From: Pelomonas saccharophila_A
GTDB lineage: Bacteria; Pseudomonadota; Gammaproteobacteria; Burkholderiales; Burkholderiaceae_C
Length of the DNA: 64,000 bases
Reading direction: 5' to 3'
NCBI RefSeq assembly: GCF_031458095.1
Contig: NZ_JAVDXU010000001.1
Span: 434,001-498,000 of the forward strand
Position 1 is the first letter of the stretch; every line of letters begins with the position of its first letter. Of this stretch, positions 46,268 through 56,053 are shown piece after piece. A program made the position numbers and the translations under genes. The notes under the pieces are model-generated. The model saw only the letters and a program-made list of their open reading frames with translations, searched no databases and was not told the DNA's origin.

Positions 46268-48118
46268 ATGGATTTGCCCCTGCCCGACCCCGCCCCACCC
46301 CGTGCCATCCGCGAACTGCCCGACGAGCTGATCAGCCAGATCGCCGCCGGCGAGGTCGTCGAGCGGCCCGCTTCGGTCGTGCGCGAGCTGGTGGACAACG
46401 CGCTGGATGCCGGTGCCCGCAACGTCCTCGTCAAGCTGATGGCCGGCGGCGTGCGCAGCATCGTCGTCGAGGACGACGGCTGCGGCATCCCCGTCGCCCA
46501 GCTGCCGCTGGCCCTGAAGCGCCATGCCACCAGCAAGATCGCCTCGCTGAACGAACTGGAATCGGTCGCCACCATGGGATTCCGCGGCGAGGCGCTGGCG
46601 GCCATCGCCTCGGTGTCGGAGATGGCCATCGCCAGCCGCACCGCCGATGCAGCCCATGCCCACCGCCTGGACGCCCGCAGTGGCGAGCTGGGCGCCGCCG
46701 CCCGCTCGCGCGGCACCAGCGTCGAGGTGCGCGAGCTCTTCTTCGCCACGCCGGCCCGCCGCAAATTCCTGAAGACCGACGCCACCGAGCTGGCCCATTG
46801 CGTCGAGGCGGTGCGCCGGCATGCCCTGGCCCGGCCCGACGTCGGCTTTGCGATCTGGCACGAAGGCAAGCTGGTCGACCAATGGCGCCCCGCCGCCATC
46901 GAGCAGCGCATCGGCGACGTGCTGGGCGAGGACTTCATCGCCGAAAGCCGCGCCTTCGAGCACAGCGCCGGCCCGCTGGCCCTGACCGGCCGCGCCGGCC
47001 TGCCCGAGGCGGCACGCTCGCGAGCCGACCAGCAGTACGTCTGGGTCAATGGCCGGTATGTGCGCGACAAGCTCATCAGCCACGCCATCCGCTCGGCCTA
47101 CGAGGACGTGCTGCACGGCCAGCGCCAGCCCAGCTATGTGCTCTTCATCGAGATCGCGCCCGAGCTGGTCGACGTCAACGTGCACCCGACCAAGATCGAG
47201 GTGCGCTTCCGCGACGGGCGCGCCATCCATCAATCCGTGCGCCGCGCCTTCATCGATGCGCTGGCCCAGTCGCGGGCGGACGCCGCCGGCGTCGAGTCGG
47301 CGATGGCACCGCTGGCCTTCGAGCCCACCCAGCCGGCTACGCTTTTCGTCTCCGAGCCGCGCCCGGCCTATCAGTCATCCTCCTTCGTGGCACCGGTGCC
47401 GCCGACGGCCGAGCAGGTCAGGTTGTCGCTGGTGCAGCATGAGGCCCTGTGGAACCCCGGGGAGACCGCCGAGCCTGCGCCCGCGACGCCGGCCGCACCG
47501 ACCCTCACGCTGAAGATGAACCTGCCCGATGAGGACTGGCCGCTGGGTCGGGCCATCGCGCAGATCCAGGGCGTCTACATCCTGGCCGAGAACAAGCAGG
47601 GCCTGGTCATCGTCGACATGCACGCCGCCCACGAGCGCGTCGTCTACGAGCGCCTGAAGGCCCGCCTGGGCGCGACGCAGATCGAGAGCCAGCCCCTGCT
47701 GATCCCGGTCAGCTTTGCGGCCACGGCCGAGGAAGTCGCCGCCGCCGAGCAGCACGCCGAGACCCTGGCCAAGCTCGGCTTGGACGTGTCGCCGCTGTCG
47801 ACCCGCACGCTGGCCGTGCGCTCCCGCCCCGCCCTGCTGGCGGCCAGCGACCTGGTCGCCCTGACCCGCGAGCTGCTGGCCGAGATGGCCCAGTTCGACG
47901 CCAGCTCGGTGCTGGAGCGTGCCCAGCACGAGATCCTCGCCACCATGGCCTGCCATGGCGCCGTGCGCGCCAACCGCCAGCTCAATCTCAATGAGATGAA
48001 CGCCCTGCTGCGCGACATGGAAGCCACCGAGCGCGCCGACCAATGCAACCACGGCCGCCCGACCTGGCGCCAGCTCGACATGCGCGAGCTGGACGCCCTG
48101 TTCCTGCGTGGCCGCTGA
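46268..48118 (+). CDS. mutL: DNA mismatch repair protein MutL
   Basis: MutL couples mismatch recognition by MutS to strand cutting. The 616-residue protein has the GHKL ATPase motifs ELISQIAAGEVVERPASVVR, LVDNALDAGA, VEDDGCGIP, LKRHATSKI and MGFRGEALAAIASVSE, and ends with a dimerization domain (AAHERVVYERLKARLG; CHGAVRANRQLNLNEMNALL). No endonuclease motif DQHAxxE is seen: HAAHE is preceded by VDM, and the QE-x4-E type pattern is absent. Start set at 46268 (MDLPLPDPAPPRAIRELPDE); earlier ATGs would overlap dedA. Confidence 0.97.
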   Translation: MDLPLPDPAPPRAIRELPDELISQIAAGEVVERPASVVRELVDNALDAGARNVLVKLMAGGVRSIVVEDDGCGIPVAQLPLALKRHATSKIASLNELESVATMGFRGEALAAIASVSEMAIASRTADAAHAHRLDARSGELGAAARSRGTSVEVRELFFATPARRKFLKTDATELAHCVEAVRRHALARPDVGFAIWHEGKLVDQWRPAAIEQRIGDVLGEDFIAESRAFEHSAGPLALTGRAGLPEAARSRADQQYVWVNGRYVRDKLISHAIRSAYEDVLHGQRQPSYVLFIEIAPELVDVNVHPTKIEVRFRDGRAIHQSVRRAFIDALAQSRADAAGVESAMAPLAFEPTQPATLFVSEPRPAYQSSSFVAPVPPTAEQVRLSLVQHEALWNPGETAEPAPATPAAPTLTLKMNLPDEDWPLGRAIAQIQGVYILAENKQGLVIVDMHAAHERVVYERLKARLGATQIESQPLLIPVSFAATAEEVAAAEQHAETLAKLGLDVSPLSTRTLAVRSRPALLAASDLVALTRELLAEMAQFDASSVLERAQHEILATMACHGAVRANRQLNLNEMNALLRDMEATERADQCNHGRPTWRQLDMRELDALFLRGR

Positions 48119-48136
48119 AGAAAGAAGAAGCACGAC

Positions 48137-49378
48137 ATGGCCACCATCACCCTGAAGGGCAAGCCCAAGCCCGCCGCCAAGACCCGCAATGCCGAGGGCG
48201 AGAAGCGCGCGCCGGTGCGCGGCAAGGGCGTTTCCAAGCCCCGCACGACGCTGGCCAAGGCGCAGGCCGAACGGGCCGAGCGCGAGGAGCAGTTCCAGAA
48301 GGCTCAGCAAAAGCGCGAGCGGCCTGCACCGGCTGGCGAAGAACGTCCCGCACGGCCCAAGACCGGCGGCGCCTTCAAGCCCGAATGGCAGCAGCAGCCA
48401 CGCGGCGATGCGCCCCAGCGGCCCGAGCGTGGCCCGCGCGCAAGGCCGGACGAGCGCGTTGAGCGCGGCCCTCGCGTCCGCCCGGACGAGCGCCCGCGCG
48501 ATGATCGCCCCCCGCGCGTCGACCAGCGCCGCGCCTCCAACCGCGGCCCCGGCTTCGAGCCGCCGCAGCGCCCGCAGCAGCGCCTGAACCCCGCCCGCGA
48601 GGTCAGCGCCGAAGACGGCGAGCGCCTGTCCAAGCGCATGAGCGAGCTGAAGATGTCGTCGCGCCGCGAGGCCGATGAATGGATCGCCGCGGGATGGGTG
48701 CGTGTCAACGGCAAAGTCGCCGTGCTGGGCCAGCGCGTCGGCCCTGACGTCGAGATCACCATCGACCCCGCCGCCCGTCAGGCCCAGGCCCAGCTCGTCA
48801 CCGTGCTGCTGCACAAGCCCATCGGCTATGTGTCCGGCCAGGCCGAGGACGGCTACGAGCCCGCCGTCGTGCTCTTCCAGCCCGACAACCGCTGGAAGGA
48901 CGATCCCTCGGGCATCCGCCCCCATCCCAACCACCACCGCAGCCTGGCCCCCGCCGGTCGGCTGGACATCGACTCCACCGGCCTGCTGGTGCTGACCCAG
49001 GATGGCCGCATCGCCAGGGTGCTGATCGGCGACGACTCCGATGTCGAGAAGGAATATCTCGTGCGCGTCGAGTTCGTCGGCCATGAAGTGCCCGAAGGCA
49101 CGCTGCCAAACGCCGCGCTGACGCCCGACAAGCTGGCCCTGCTCAACCACGGCCTGGAACTGGACGGCGAGCAGCTCAAGCCCGCCAAGGTCAGCTGGCA
49201 GAACGAGCATCAGCTGCGCTTCGTGCTGCGCGAGGGCAAGAAGCGCCAGATCCGCCGCATGTGCGAACTGGTCGGCCTCAAGGTCGTCGGGCTGAAGCGC
49301 GTGCGCATCGGCCGCATCCCTCTCGGCCACTTGCCCGTCGGGCAGTGGCGCTATCTGGCCCCATGGGAAAAATTCTGA
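48137..49378 (+). CDS. RNA pseudouridine synthase, RluB/RluF/RsuA family
   Basis: A 413-residue enzyme. The first 160 residues are very basic, rich in Lys, Arg, Pro and Glu and probably disordered. An S4 RNA-binding domain follows (RLSKRMSELKMSSRREADEW), then the catalytic domain with the active Asp in GRLDIDSTGLLVLTQDGRIA and the later EKEYLVRVEF and REGKKRQIRRMCELVGLKVV. The EKEYLV feature is closer to RluF than to RluB, but I cannot settle the target base. The basic extension may help binding of 23S rRNA. It follows mutL by 18 bases with no strong ribosome site. Confidence 0.88.
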   Translation: MATITLKGKPKPAAKTRNAEGEKRAPVRGKGVSKPRTTLAKAQAERAEREEQFQKAQQKRERPAPAGEERPARPKTGGAFKPEWQQQPRGDAPQRPERGPRARPDERVERGPRVRPDERPRDDRPPRVDQRRASNRGPGFEPPQRPQQRLNPAREVSAEDGERLSKRMSELKMSSRREADEWIAAGWVRVNGKVAVLGQRVGPDVEITIDPAARQAQAQLVTVLLHKPIGYVSGQAEDGYEPAVVLFQPDNRWKDDPSGIRPHPNHHRSLAPAGRLDIDSTGLLVLTQDGRIARVLIGDDSDVEKEYLVRVEFVGHEVPEGTLPNAALTPDKLALLNHGLELDGEQLKPAKVSWQNEHQLRFVLREGKKRQIRRMCELVGLKVVGLKRVRIGRIPLGHLPVGQWRYLAPWEKF

Positions 49379-49388
49379 ACACCCCCTA

Positions 49389-49441
49389 CCGGCTTCGCCG
49401 GCCCCCTCAAGGGGGCGCAGCTGGTGGCCCGGCAAAGCCGG
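49389..49441. repeat. triple-hairpin intergenic element before miaA
   Basis: Three palindromes follow each other: CCGGC-TTC-GCCGG (49389-49401), GCCCCC-TCAA-GGGGGC (49401-49416) and CCGGC-AAA-GCCGG (49429-49441). The first and third share the same arms, so alternative pairings are possible. The motif with CCCCCTCAAGGGGG is common between genes in Comamonadaceae-like genomes. It may end or slow transcription before miaA. Confidence 0.7.
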
Positions 49442-49478
49442 TTCCACGGCTGCCGCTTGGGAAGGCACTACAGCTGCG

Positions 49479-50393
49479 ATGAGTCCTGTCTGTTTGGCCG
49501 GCCCCACCGGCTGCGGCAAGACGGCGGCAGCCCTCGCGATTGCCGAGGTGCTGCCGGTCGAGATCATCAGTGTCGACTCGGCCCTGGTCTACCGCGGCAT
49601 GGACATCGGCACGGCCAAGCCCACGGCCGCCGAACAGGCCGCCGTGCCCCACCACCTGATCGACATCCTCGACCCGACCGGGAGCTATTCGGCTGCCGAG
49701 TTCGTGCGCGATGCCAAGCGCCTCGCCGCCGAGATCAGCGCGCGCGGCAAGCTGCCGCTGCTGGTCGGCGGCACCATGCTGTACTTCAAGGCTCTGTTCG
49801 ACGGCCTGTCGGCCCTGCCGCAGGCCGATGCCGAGTTGCGCGCCACCATCGATGCCGAAGCCGCCGAGCGCGGCTGGCCGGCCCTGCACGCCGAGCTGGC
49901 CCAGCTCGACCCCGAGACCGGCGCCCGCCTCGCCCCCAACGACAGCCAGCGCATCCAGCGCGCCCTCGAAGTCATCCGCCTGACCGGCCAGCCGCTGAGC
50001 GCCCTGCATGCCGCCTCACGTGAAGAGGGTGTGGACTGGCCGCTGTTCTCGCTGGAGCCCACCGACCGCGCCTGGCTGCACGAGCGCCTGGCCCAGCGCT
50101 TCGATGCCATGCTGGAGCAAGGCTTGATCGACGAGGTGAAGGCATTGCGCGCCCGCGGCGACTTGAGCCTGGCCCTGCCCTCCATGCGCTGCGTCGGCTA
50201 CCGCCAGGCCTGGGAAGCCCTGGATAGCAACGACTTCTCGGACCTGCGCGAGCGCGGCATCGCCGCCACCCGCCAGCTCGCCAAGCGCCAGGTGACCTGG
50301 CTGCGCAGCATGCCCCGGCGCCGCGTCATCGCCTGTGACGGCGTGCAGCCCATCGCCGAGCTGCTGGCCGGGCTGCAGCGCCTGCTCGGCTAG
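49479..50393 (+). CDS. miaA: tRNA dimethylallyltransferase
   Basis: MiaA adds a dimethylallyl group to A37 of tRNAs that read codons starting with U. The 304-residue protein shows the P-loop CLAGPTGCGKTAAALAIAE, SVDSALVYRGMDIGTAKPT, the substrate-binding PHHLIDILDPTGSYSAAEF, LVGGTMLYFKALFDGL and the C-terminal MRCVGYRQAWEAL, then TRQLAKRQVTWLRS. It follows the pseudouridine synthase by 100 bases containing the triple hairpin; a nearby mutL is its usual neighbour. Confidence 0.97.
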   Translation: MSPVCLAGPTGCGKTAAALAIAEVLPVEIISVDSALVYRGMDIGTAKPTAAEQAAVPHHLIDILDPTGSYSAAEFVRDAKRLAAEISARGKLPLLVGGTMLYFKALFDGLSALPQADAELRATIDAEAAERGWPALHAELAQLDPETGARLAPNDSQRIQRALEVIRLTGQPLSALHAASREEGVDWPLFSLEPTDRAWLHERLAQRFDAMLEQGLIDEVKALRARGDLSLALPSMRCVGYRQAWEALDSNDFSDLRERGIAATRQLAKRQVTWLRSMPRRRVIACDGVQPIAELLAGLQRLLG

Positions 50394-50432
50394 GGTTGTT
50401 CCCCTTTGCTTGACGCGCCGGAAACTTCAGCT

Positions 50433-50458
50433 AAAGTGATATCACTTTGATTCACTTT
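50433..50458. promoter_or_regulatory. palindrome plus extra half-site upstream of the SPFH gene
   Basis: AAAGTGATATCACTTT is a perfect 16-base palindrome at 50433-50448. A further TCACTTT half-site starts at 50452, exactly ten bases after the one at 50442, that is one helical turn. The SPFH start is at 50475. A ribbon-helix-helix protein encoded one gene downstream is a natural candidate to bind here. Confidence 0.6.
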
Positions 50459-50474
50459 TGAGACAGGTTCCACC

Positions 50475-51359
50475 ATGTCCAACTCCGCCCCGTCGCGTAC
50501 CCTCGTGACCGAGAAGCCGGCCCGCGCCGCCAATGGCTATCTGATGGCCCTCGTTGGCCTGGCCCTGGGTGGGCTGGGCATGCTGATGCTGACGCGCGGT
50601 GCACCGGTGGTCGGCATCCCGCTGGGCCTGCTGGGCCTGTTCGTGATGGGCGGGCTCTACCTGCTCAATCCCAACCAGGCCGCCGCGCTGACGCTGTTCG
50701 GCGCCTACACCGGCAGCGACCGCGGCGCCGGCCTGCGCTGGGCCAACCCGCTGTCGGTCAAGAAGCGCGTCTCACTGCGCGACCGCAACTTGAATGCGCC
50801 GGTGCTCAAGGTCAACGACCAGCGCGGCAACCCCATCGAGATCGCCGCCGTCATCGTCTGGCAGGTGCGCGACACGGCCCAGGCCCTGTTCCAGGTCGAC
50901 GACTACGAAGCCTATGTGCGCGTGCAGGCCGAGGCCGCCATCCGCCATCTGGCCACCTGCTATGCCTATGACCACTCCGACGAAGCCGACACCAACAGCG
51001 TGACGCTGCGCGGCGGCCAGGACGCCGTGGCCCAGGCCCTGCGCGTCGAGCTGCAGGCGCGCTTCCACGATGCCGGCGTCGACGTGCTGGACGCCAAGAT
51101 CAGCCACCTCGCCTACGCCCCCGAGATCGCCCAGGTCATGCTGCGCCGCCAGCAGGCCGAAGCCATCATCGGCGCGCGGGCCAAGATCGTGCAGGGCGCC
51201 GTCACCATGGTCGAGACGGCCCTGCAGGGCCTGAGCGAACGCCAGATCGTCGTGCTGGACGACGAGCGCAAGGCGGCCATGGTCAGCAATCTGCTGGTCG
51301 TGCTGTGCTCGGACCGCGAGACCCAGCCGGTCGTCAATACTGGGACCCTCTACACCTGA
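50475..51359 (+). CDS. SPFH/band-7 domain membrane protein
   Basis: A 294-residue protein. Two close hydrophobic stretches near the N-terminus (about residues 20-42 and 43-62, MALVGLALGGLGMLMLTRGA and VGIPLGLLGLFVMGGLYLLN) anchor it. They are followed by an SPFH domain with NPNQAAALTLFGAYTGSDRG, NPIEIAAVIVWQVRDTAQAL and ISHLAYAPEIAQVMLRRQQA. Such proteins form oligomers that organise membrane regions. An Arc-like gene follows six bases later in the same direction and is probably co-transcribed. Confidence 0.9.
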   Translation: MSNSAPSRTLVTEKPARAANGYLMALVGLALGGLGMLMLTRGAPVVGIPLGLLGLFVMGGLYLLNPNQAAALTLFGAYTGSDRGAGLRWANPLSVKKRVSLRDRNLNAPVLKVNDQRGNPIEIAAVIVWQVRDTAQALFQVDDYEAYVRVQAEAAIRHLATCYAYDHSDEADTNSVTLRGGQDAVAQALRVELQARFHDAGVDVLDAKISHLAYAPEIAQVMLRRQQAEAIIGARAKIVQGAVTMVETALQGLSERQIVVLDDERKAAMVSNLLVVLCSDRETQPVVNTGTLYT

Positions 51360-51365
51360 AGAGGC

Positions 51366-51571
51366 ATGGCCAGCCCCGAAAAGAAATCCTTCCCGCTGCG
51401 CATCGACCCGGCCCTGTGGGCCGAGGTCGAGCGCCTGGCGGCGACGGAGCTGCGCAGCGCCAATGCCCAGGCCGAACTGCTGCTGCGCGAAGCCCTGGCC
51501 CGGCGCGGCGTCAAGCTCGCGCCGCCCCAGGGTCGGGCCAGCGCCGCGCGCAAGGACCCAGAATCCGGGTC

Positions 51572-51575
<4 letters not shown>
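51366..51575 (+). CDS. Arc-like ribbon-helix-helix DNA-binding protein
   Basis: A 69-residue protein. The N-terminal strand KSFPLRIDPALWAEVERLAA and the following helix with NAQAELLLREALARRG match the Arc/CopG ribbon-helix-helix fold; the C-terminus is basic and flexible. Such dimers bind short palindromic half-sites. Placement between the SPFH gene and the ABC ATPase, with an ATGA overlap to the latter, suggests it regulates this operon, perhaps through the palindrome at 50433. An unpaired antitoxin is less likely because no toxin gene is present. Confidence 0.82.
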
Positions 51576-52221
<646 letters not shown>

Positions 52222-52225
<4 letters not shown>

Positions 52226-54762
52226 CCCTTTGGCGCCATTTCACCTGGCCTGCCTGGCGCGACCAGCCCGGCCGCGTCGTGCTGGCCGTCATCGCCGTCA
52301 TGCTGGGCGTGGCCCTGGCCTTCGGCGTGCATCTGCTCAATGGCGCGGCCCTGGCCGAGTTCGCGCGAGCCGCACGCGGCGTCAACGGCCAGCCCGACCT
52401 GGTGCTGAAGGCCCGCGCCGGTGCGCTGACCGATGCCGATCTCGTCGAGCTGCTGAACCGCCCCGAGGTGACGGCGGCCAGTCCCGTCGTCGAGGCCATG
52501 GCTCTGTGGCCCGGCCAGGTCGGCCCCGGCGGCCGCGGCCTGTCCATCCACCTCATTGGCCTGGACCCCCTGGCCCTGCTGGCCTCGGCCGCCGCCGGCC
52601 ACCCGCTGGCGCCCGAGCTGACGCCCCAGGTCGAAAGCGGCGTGGGCGGCTTGCTCGGCGCCAACGTCGTGCACCTGAACGCCGCGGCCCGCAAGCTGCT
52701 GCCCGCCGGCGCCAAGACGCTGACGCTGCGCCTGCCCGGCGACGGCAAGCCGCGTGATATCGAGCTCGCCGTTGGCGGCCGCGTCATCGCCGACAACACA
52801 CCGCTGGGCGTGCTGGACATTGCCGACGCGCAAGCCCTGTTCGGCCGCCTCGGCAGCCTGGACCGCATCGACGTGCAGCTCGCGCCCGGCACCGACGCCA
52901 AGGCCTGGGCCGCCAACCTGCCCGCGCGCTGGCAGGCCACGCCCCCCGACGACGCCGGCGCCCGCCTGTCCGACATGACGCGCTCCTACCGCGTCAATCT
53001 CGGGCTGCTGGCGCTGATGGCCCTGTTCACCGGCAGCTTCCTGGTCTATGCCGTGCTGTCCCTGGCCACCGCCCAGCGCCTGCCGCAATGGGCCCTGGTG
53101 GGCGTGCTGGGCGTGTCCGCGCGCATGCGCTGGCGGCTGATCCTGACCGAAGGCGGGGTCATCGGCCTTGTCGGCACGGGACTGGGCTTGGCCCTGGGCG
53201 TGGGCCTGGCCGCCGGTGCGCTCAAGCTGATGGGGAGTGATCTGGGCCTGCATGGCGCCAGCGATTCCTCGGCCGAGCTGCTGTTCAACCAGCCCTTGCT
53301 GGTACCGGCCCTCGTCTACGGCGCACTCGGCCTCGCTGCCGCCCTGGTGGCGGCGCTGGCGCCGGCGCTGACGGTCAGGCGCATTGCCCCCGCCCTGGTG
53401 CTCAAGGGCCTGGGCCTGCCGGCCAGCCGCACGCTGCCGGCCTGGGCGGGCCTGGCCCTGCTCGGCTTGGGCGCCGCCCTGGCCGGGCTTCCGCCTGTAT
53501 GGGGCGACACGCCGGTCGGCGCCTATGCAGCCATGTTCTTGCTGCTGATGGGCGGCCTGGCCCTGGTGCCGGCGCTGGTGCAGGGCATGACGGCCCTGCT
53601 CTCCCACCTGCCGGCCAATGCCCTGCTGCTGCTGGCCCGCGAACGCAGCCGCGACCAGGCCACCGAGGCGCGCCGCTCGCTGGCCGGCGTCCTCGTCGCC
53701 CTGGCCCTGGCGGTGGCCATGACGGTCATGATCGGCAGCTTCCGCGAGTCGCTGCTGCGCTGGCTGGACGATGCCCTGCCGGCCGACCTCTACGTGCGCA
53801 GCGCGCTGCGCGCCGCCAACGCCCTGCCCGCGCCGCTGCCGCCGGCCTTGCTGCAGTCGCTGTCTCAACTGCCCGAAGTGGCCCGCAGCTCCCCCCAGGT
53901 CACGGCGCGGCTGCGCCTGGCCGCGAGCGGCCAGGCCGTGGCCCTGACCGCGCGTGACGTCAGCGCCGGCGGCCTGCCCCTGGTCGAGCGCTGGAGCGGC
54001 GTCCGAGAAGCCGACGCCTTGCCCGTCTGGGTCAACGAGGCCGCGCGGGACCGTGACGGGCTCAAGCCCGGGCAGGTGCTGCAGGGCGAGCTGATCGACG
54101 GCGGCCGCCTGCTGAAACTGCAGGTGCAGGGCGTCTGGCGCGACTATTCACGCCAGAACACGGCGCTGTGGATGGCCCTGGACGACTACCGCCGTGCCAG
54201 CGGCGACACGAGCACGGCCGAGCTGGCGCTGTGGCTGGCGCCGGGCCAGTCCCTGGAGGCCACGCGTGCCGCGGTGCGCAAGCTCGGCGGCGACAACGTC
54301 GAGATGGCTGCCGCGGGCGAGCTGCGTGCGCTGTCGCTGAAGATCTTCGACCGCAGCTTTGCCATCACCGTCTGGCTGCAGGCCGTGGCCCTGGCCGTGG
54401 GCCTGTTCGGCGTCATCGCCAGCCAGTCGGCCCAGGCCCTGGCCCGCAAGCGCGAGTTCGGCCTGCTGCGGCATCTGGGCCTGTCCAAGCGCCAGCTGAT
54501 GCGGCTGCTCCTCATCGAGGCCAGCCTGCAGGGCGGCGCTGGCGCCATCGCAGGCCTGGCTCTGGGCCTGGGCCTGAGCGCCATCCTCGTCTATGTCGTC
54601 AACCCGCAGAGCTTTCACTGGAGCATGGAGATGCATCTGCCGCTGCTGCGCCTGGCCGTCCTCGTCGGCCTGGCCTTTGCCGCAGCCGTCGGCGCCTCGC
54701 TGCTGGCCGGCCGGCGCGCCCTCGGCACCGACGCCGTACGCGCCGTGAGGGAGGACGCATGA
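52222..54762 (+). CDS. ABC transporter permease, FtsX/MacB type, duplicated
   Basis: An 846-residue membrane protein with about ten helices: one at the N-terminus (VVLAVIAVMLGVALAFGVHL), a large periplasmic domain (about 45-255), a helix set with two FtsX-like halves, a second periplasmic domain (about 510-690) and the final helices. This double FtsX layout is typical of AttG-like permeases. The start at 52222 overlaps the ATPase stop. Its stop lies directly before the third structured repeat. Confidence 0.9.
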
Positions 54763-54813
54763 ATTGAAGCCCCTCGTCCAGCCGCACACCGCTGAACGAG
54801 GTGCGTCTGACCG

Positions 54814-54902
54814 GTCCCCCTCGGGGACGGCGATGCTTGCGGCATCGAGCCGCAAGCACATCGCCAGCCGGGCCGGCTCGGGAGCGGCCCAGCGCTCGGC
54901 CC
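54814..54902 (+). repeat. structured intergenic repeat, copy 3 (ABC permease/CrtC-like)
   Basis: Third copy, on the plus strand, again in transcription sense between two co-directional genes. It has GTCCCC-CTC-GGGGAC (54814-54828), the long hairpin with arms GGCGATGCTTGC and GCAAGCACATCGCC (54829-54865), GGGCCG/CGGCCC, and GCGCTCGGCCC ending at 54902. The outer motif GAAGCCCCTCGTCC starts two bases after the permease stop. The next start codon is 55 bases beyond the core. Confidence 0.85.
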
Positions 54903-54957
54903 GAAACAAGCAGTCTGAGGTACCGCGAGTGCCACCAATGGCGAAGGGAAAACTGAT

Positions 54958-55992
54958 ATGAAGCGACGCGCTCTGCTGCTCGCCGCGCTGCCGCTGCCGG
55001 CACGAGCTGCGATGCAATTCCCAGCCGACTTCGGTGCCCACCCGGCCCAGGGCATTGAGTGGTGGTATCTGACGGGCCTGCTCGGCGACGGCGACAACGC
55101 ACCGCCGCGCTTCGGCTACCAGCTGACCTTCTTCCGCCTGCCGGGGCCCGCGCCGGCCGACCATCCCAGCGGCCTGGCGGCAAAGCAGTTGCTGCTCGGC
55201 CACGTGGCCCTGTCCGACCTCGGCGCCCGCAAGCAGCGCCATGCCCAGCGCCTGCTGCGCGCCCTGCCCGGCACCGTGCAGACGCTGACGGGCGATTGCG
55301 ACGTCAAGCTGCGCGACTGGACGCTGAAGCGCAGCGGCGACGGCTATCGCGCCGCCTTCAACGGCCCCGGCTTCGCGCTGGAGCTGAACCTGAGCACGGC
55401 CGAGGCGCCGTTGCTGCAGGGCGAAGCCGGCTTGTCCCGCAAGGGCGCCAACCCCGAGCAGTTCAGCCACTACTACACGCGGCCCCAGCTCACCACCCAG
55501 GCCACGCTGACGCTGGATGGCCAGCGGTCCCGGCTTGCGGGGCGCTCCTGGCTGGATCATGAATGGAGCGACCAATATCTCGGCGACACCGCGGGCTGGG
55601 ACTGGCTGGGCATCAATCTGCATGACGGCCGCGCCCTGACCCTGTTCCAGCTGCGCCGCAAGGACGGCAGCCGCGACTGGGCCGGTGGCAGCCTGCGCAC
55701 GCCTGGCCAAGCCGACCGCAGCTTTGCGCCCGAGGAGGTCGAGATGACGCCGACACGCCACTGGACCAGCCCGGCCACCGGCGCGCGCTATCCCGTCGAG
55801 TGGCGGCTGAAGAGCCCCGCCGGCGAGATGCTGCTGGCCACGTATTTCGATGTCCAGGAGATCGACGCCCGCCACAGCAGCGGTCTCGTCTACTGGGAAG
55901 GCGCCTCGCAGCTGTTCGACCTGCAGAAGCGACCACTCGGCGCCGGCTATCTGGAATTGACCGGCTACGCAGGCAGGCCGCCACTGCCGTGA
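54958..55992 (+). CDS. AttH/CrtC-like lipocalin-fold protein
   Basis: A 344-residue exported protein. A short signal (MKRRALLLAALPLPARA) precedes a double-lipocalin domain with the hallmark GIEWWYLTGLLGDGDNAPP and the later GRSWLDHEWSDQYLGDTAGW. Some relatives are carotenoid 1,2-hydratases, but most, like AttH, are partners of ABC systems such as the one upstream and have no proven enzyme activity. No other carotenoid gene is in the window, so an envelope role is more likely. It is probably co-transcribed with the ATPase and permease. Confidence 0.88.
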   Translation: MKRRALLLAALPLPARAAMQFPADFGAHPAQGIEWWYLTGLLGDGDNAPPRFGYQLTFFRLPGPAPADHPSGLAAKQLLLGHVALSDLGARKQRHAQRLLRALPGTVQTLTGDCDVKLRDWTLKRSGDGYRAAFNGPGFALELNLSTAEAPLLQGEAGLSRKGANPEQFSHYYTRPQLTTQATLTLDGQRSRLAGRSWLDHEWSDQYLGDTAGWDWLGINLHDGRALTLFQLRRKDGSRDWAGGSLRTPGQADRSFAPEEVEMTPTRHWTSPATGARYPVEWRLKSPAGEMLLATYFDVQEIDARHSSGLVYWEGASQLFDLQKRPLGAGYLELTGYAGRPPLP

Positions 55993-56053
55993 CCCACAAT
56001 GCGCGCCGGATGCGACGCCAACCCTCCCGGTGGCGCCGCGTTGACCCCACACC

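Noticed and set aside
46219..47088. N-terminal extension of dedA by 290 codons
   Set aside because: It is the reverse strand of mutL; the DedA family begins at the ATG at 46218.
47375..49567. 730-codon minus-strand frame
   Set aside because: Lies opposite mutL and the pseudouridine synthase; composition is the usual shadow of GC-rich genes.
54958..55992. CrtC-like gene considered as part of carotenoid synthesis
   Set aside because: No other carotenoid or photosynthesis gene is in the window, and it sits with an AttFG-like ABC system.
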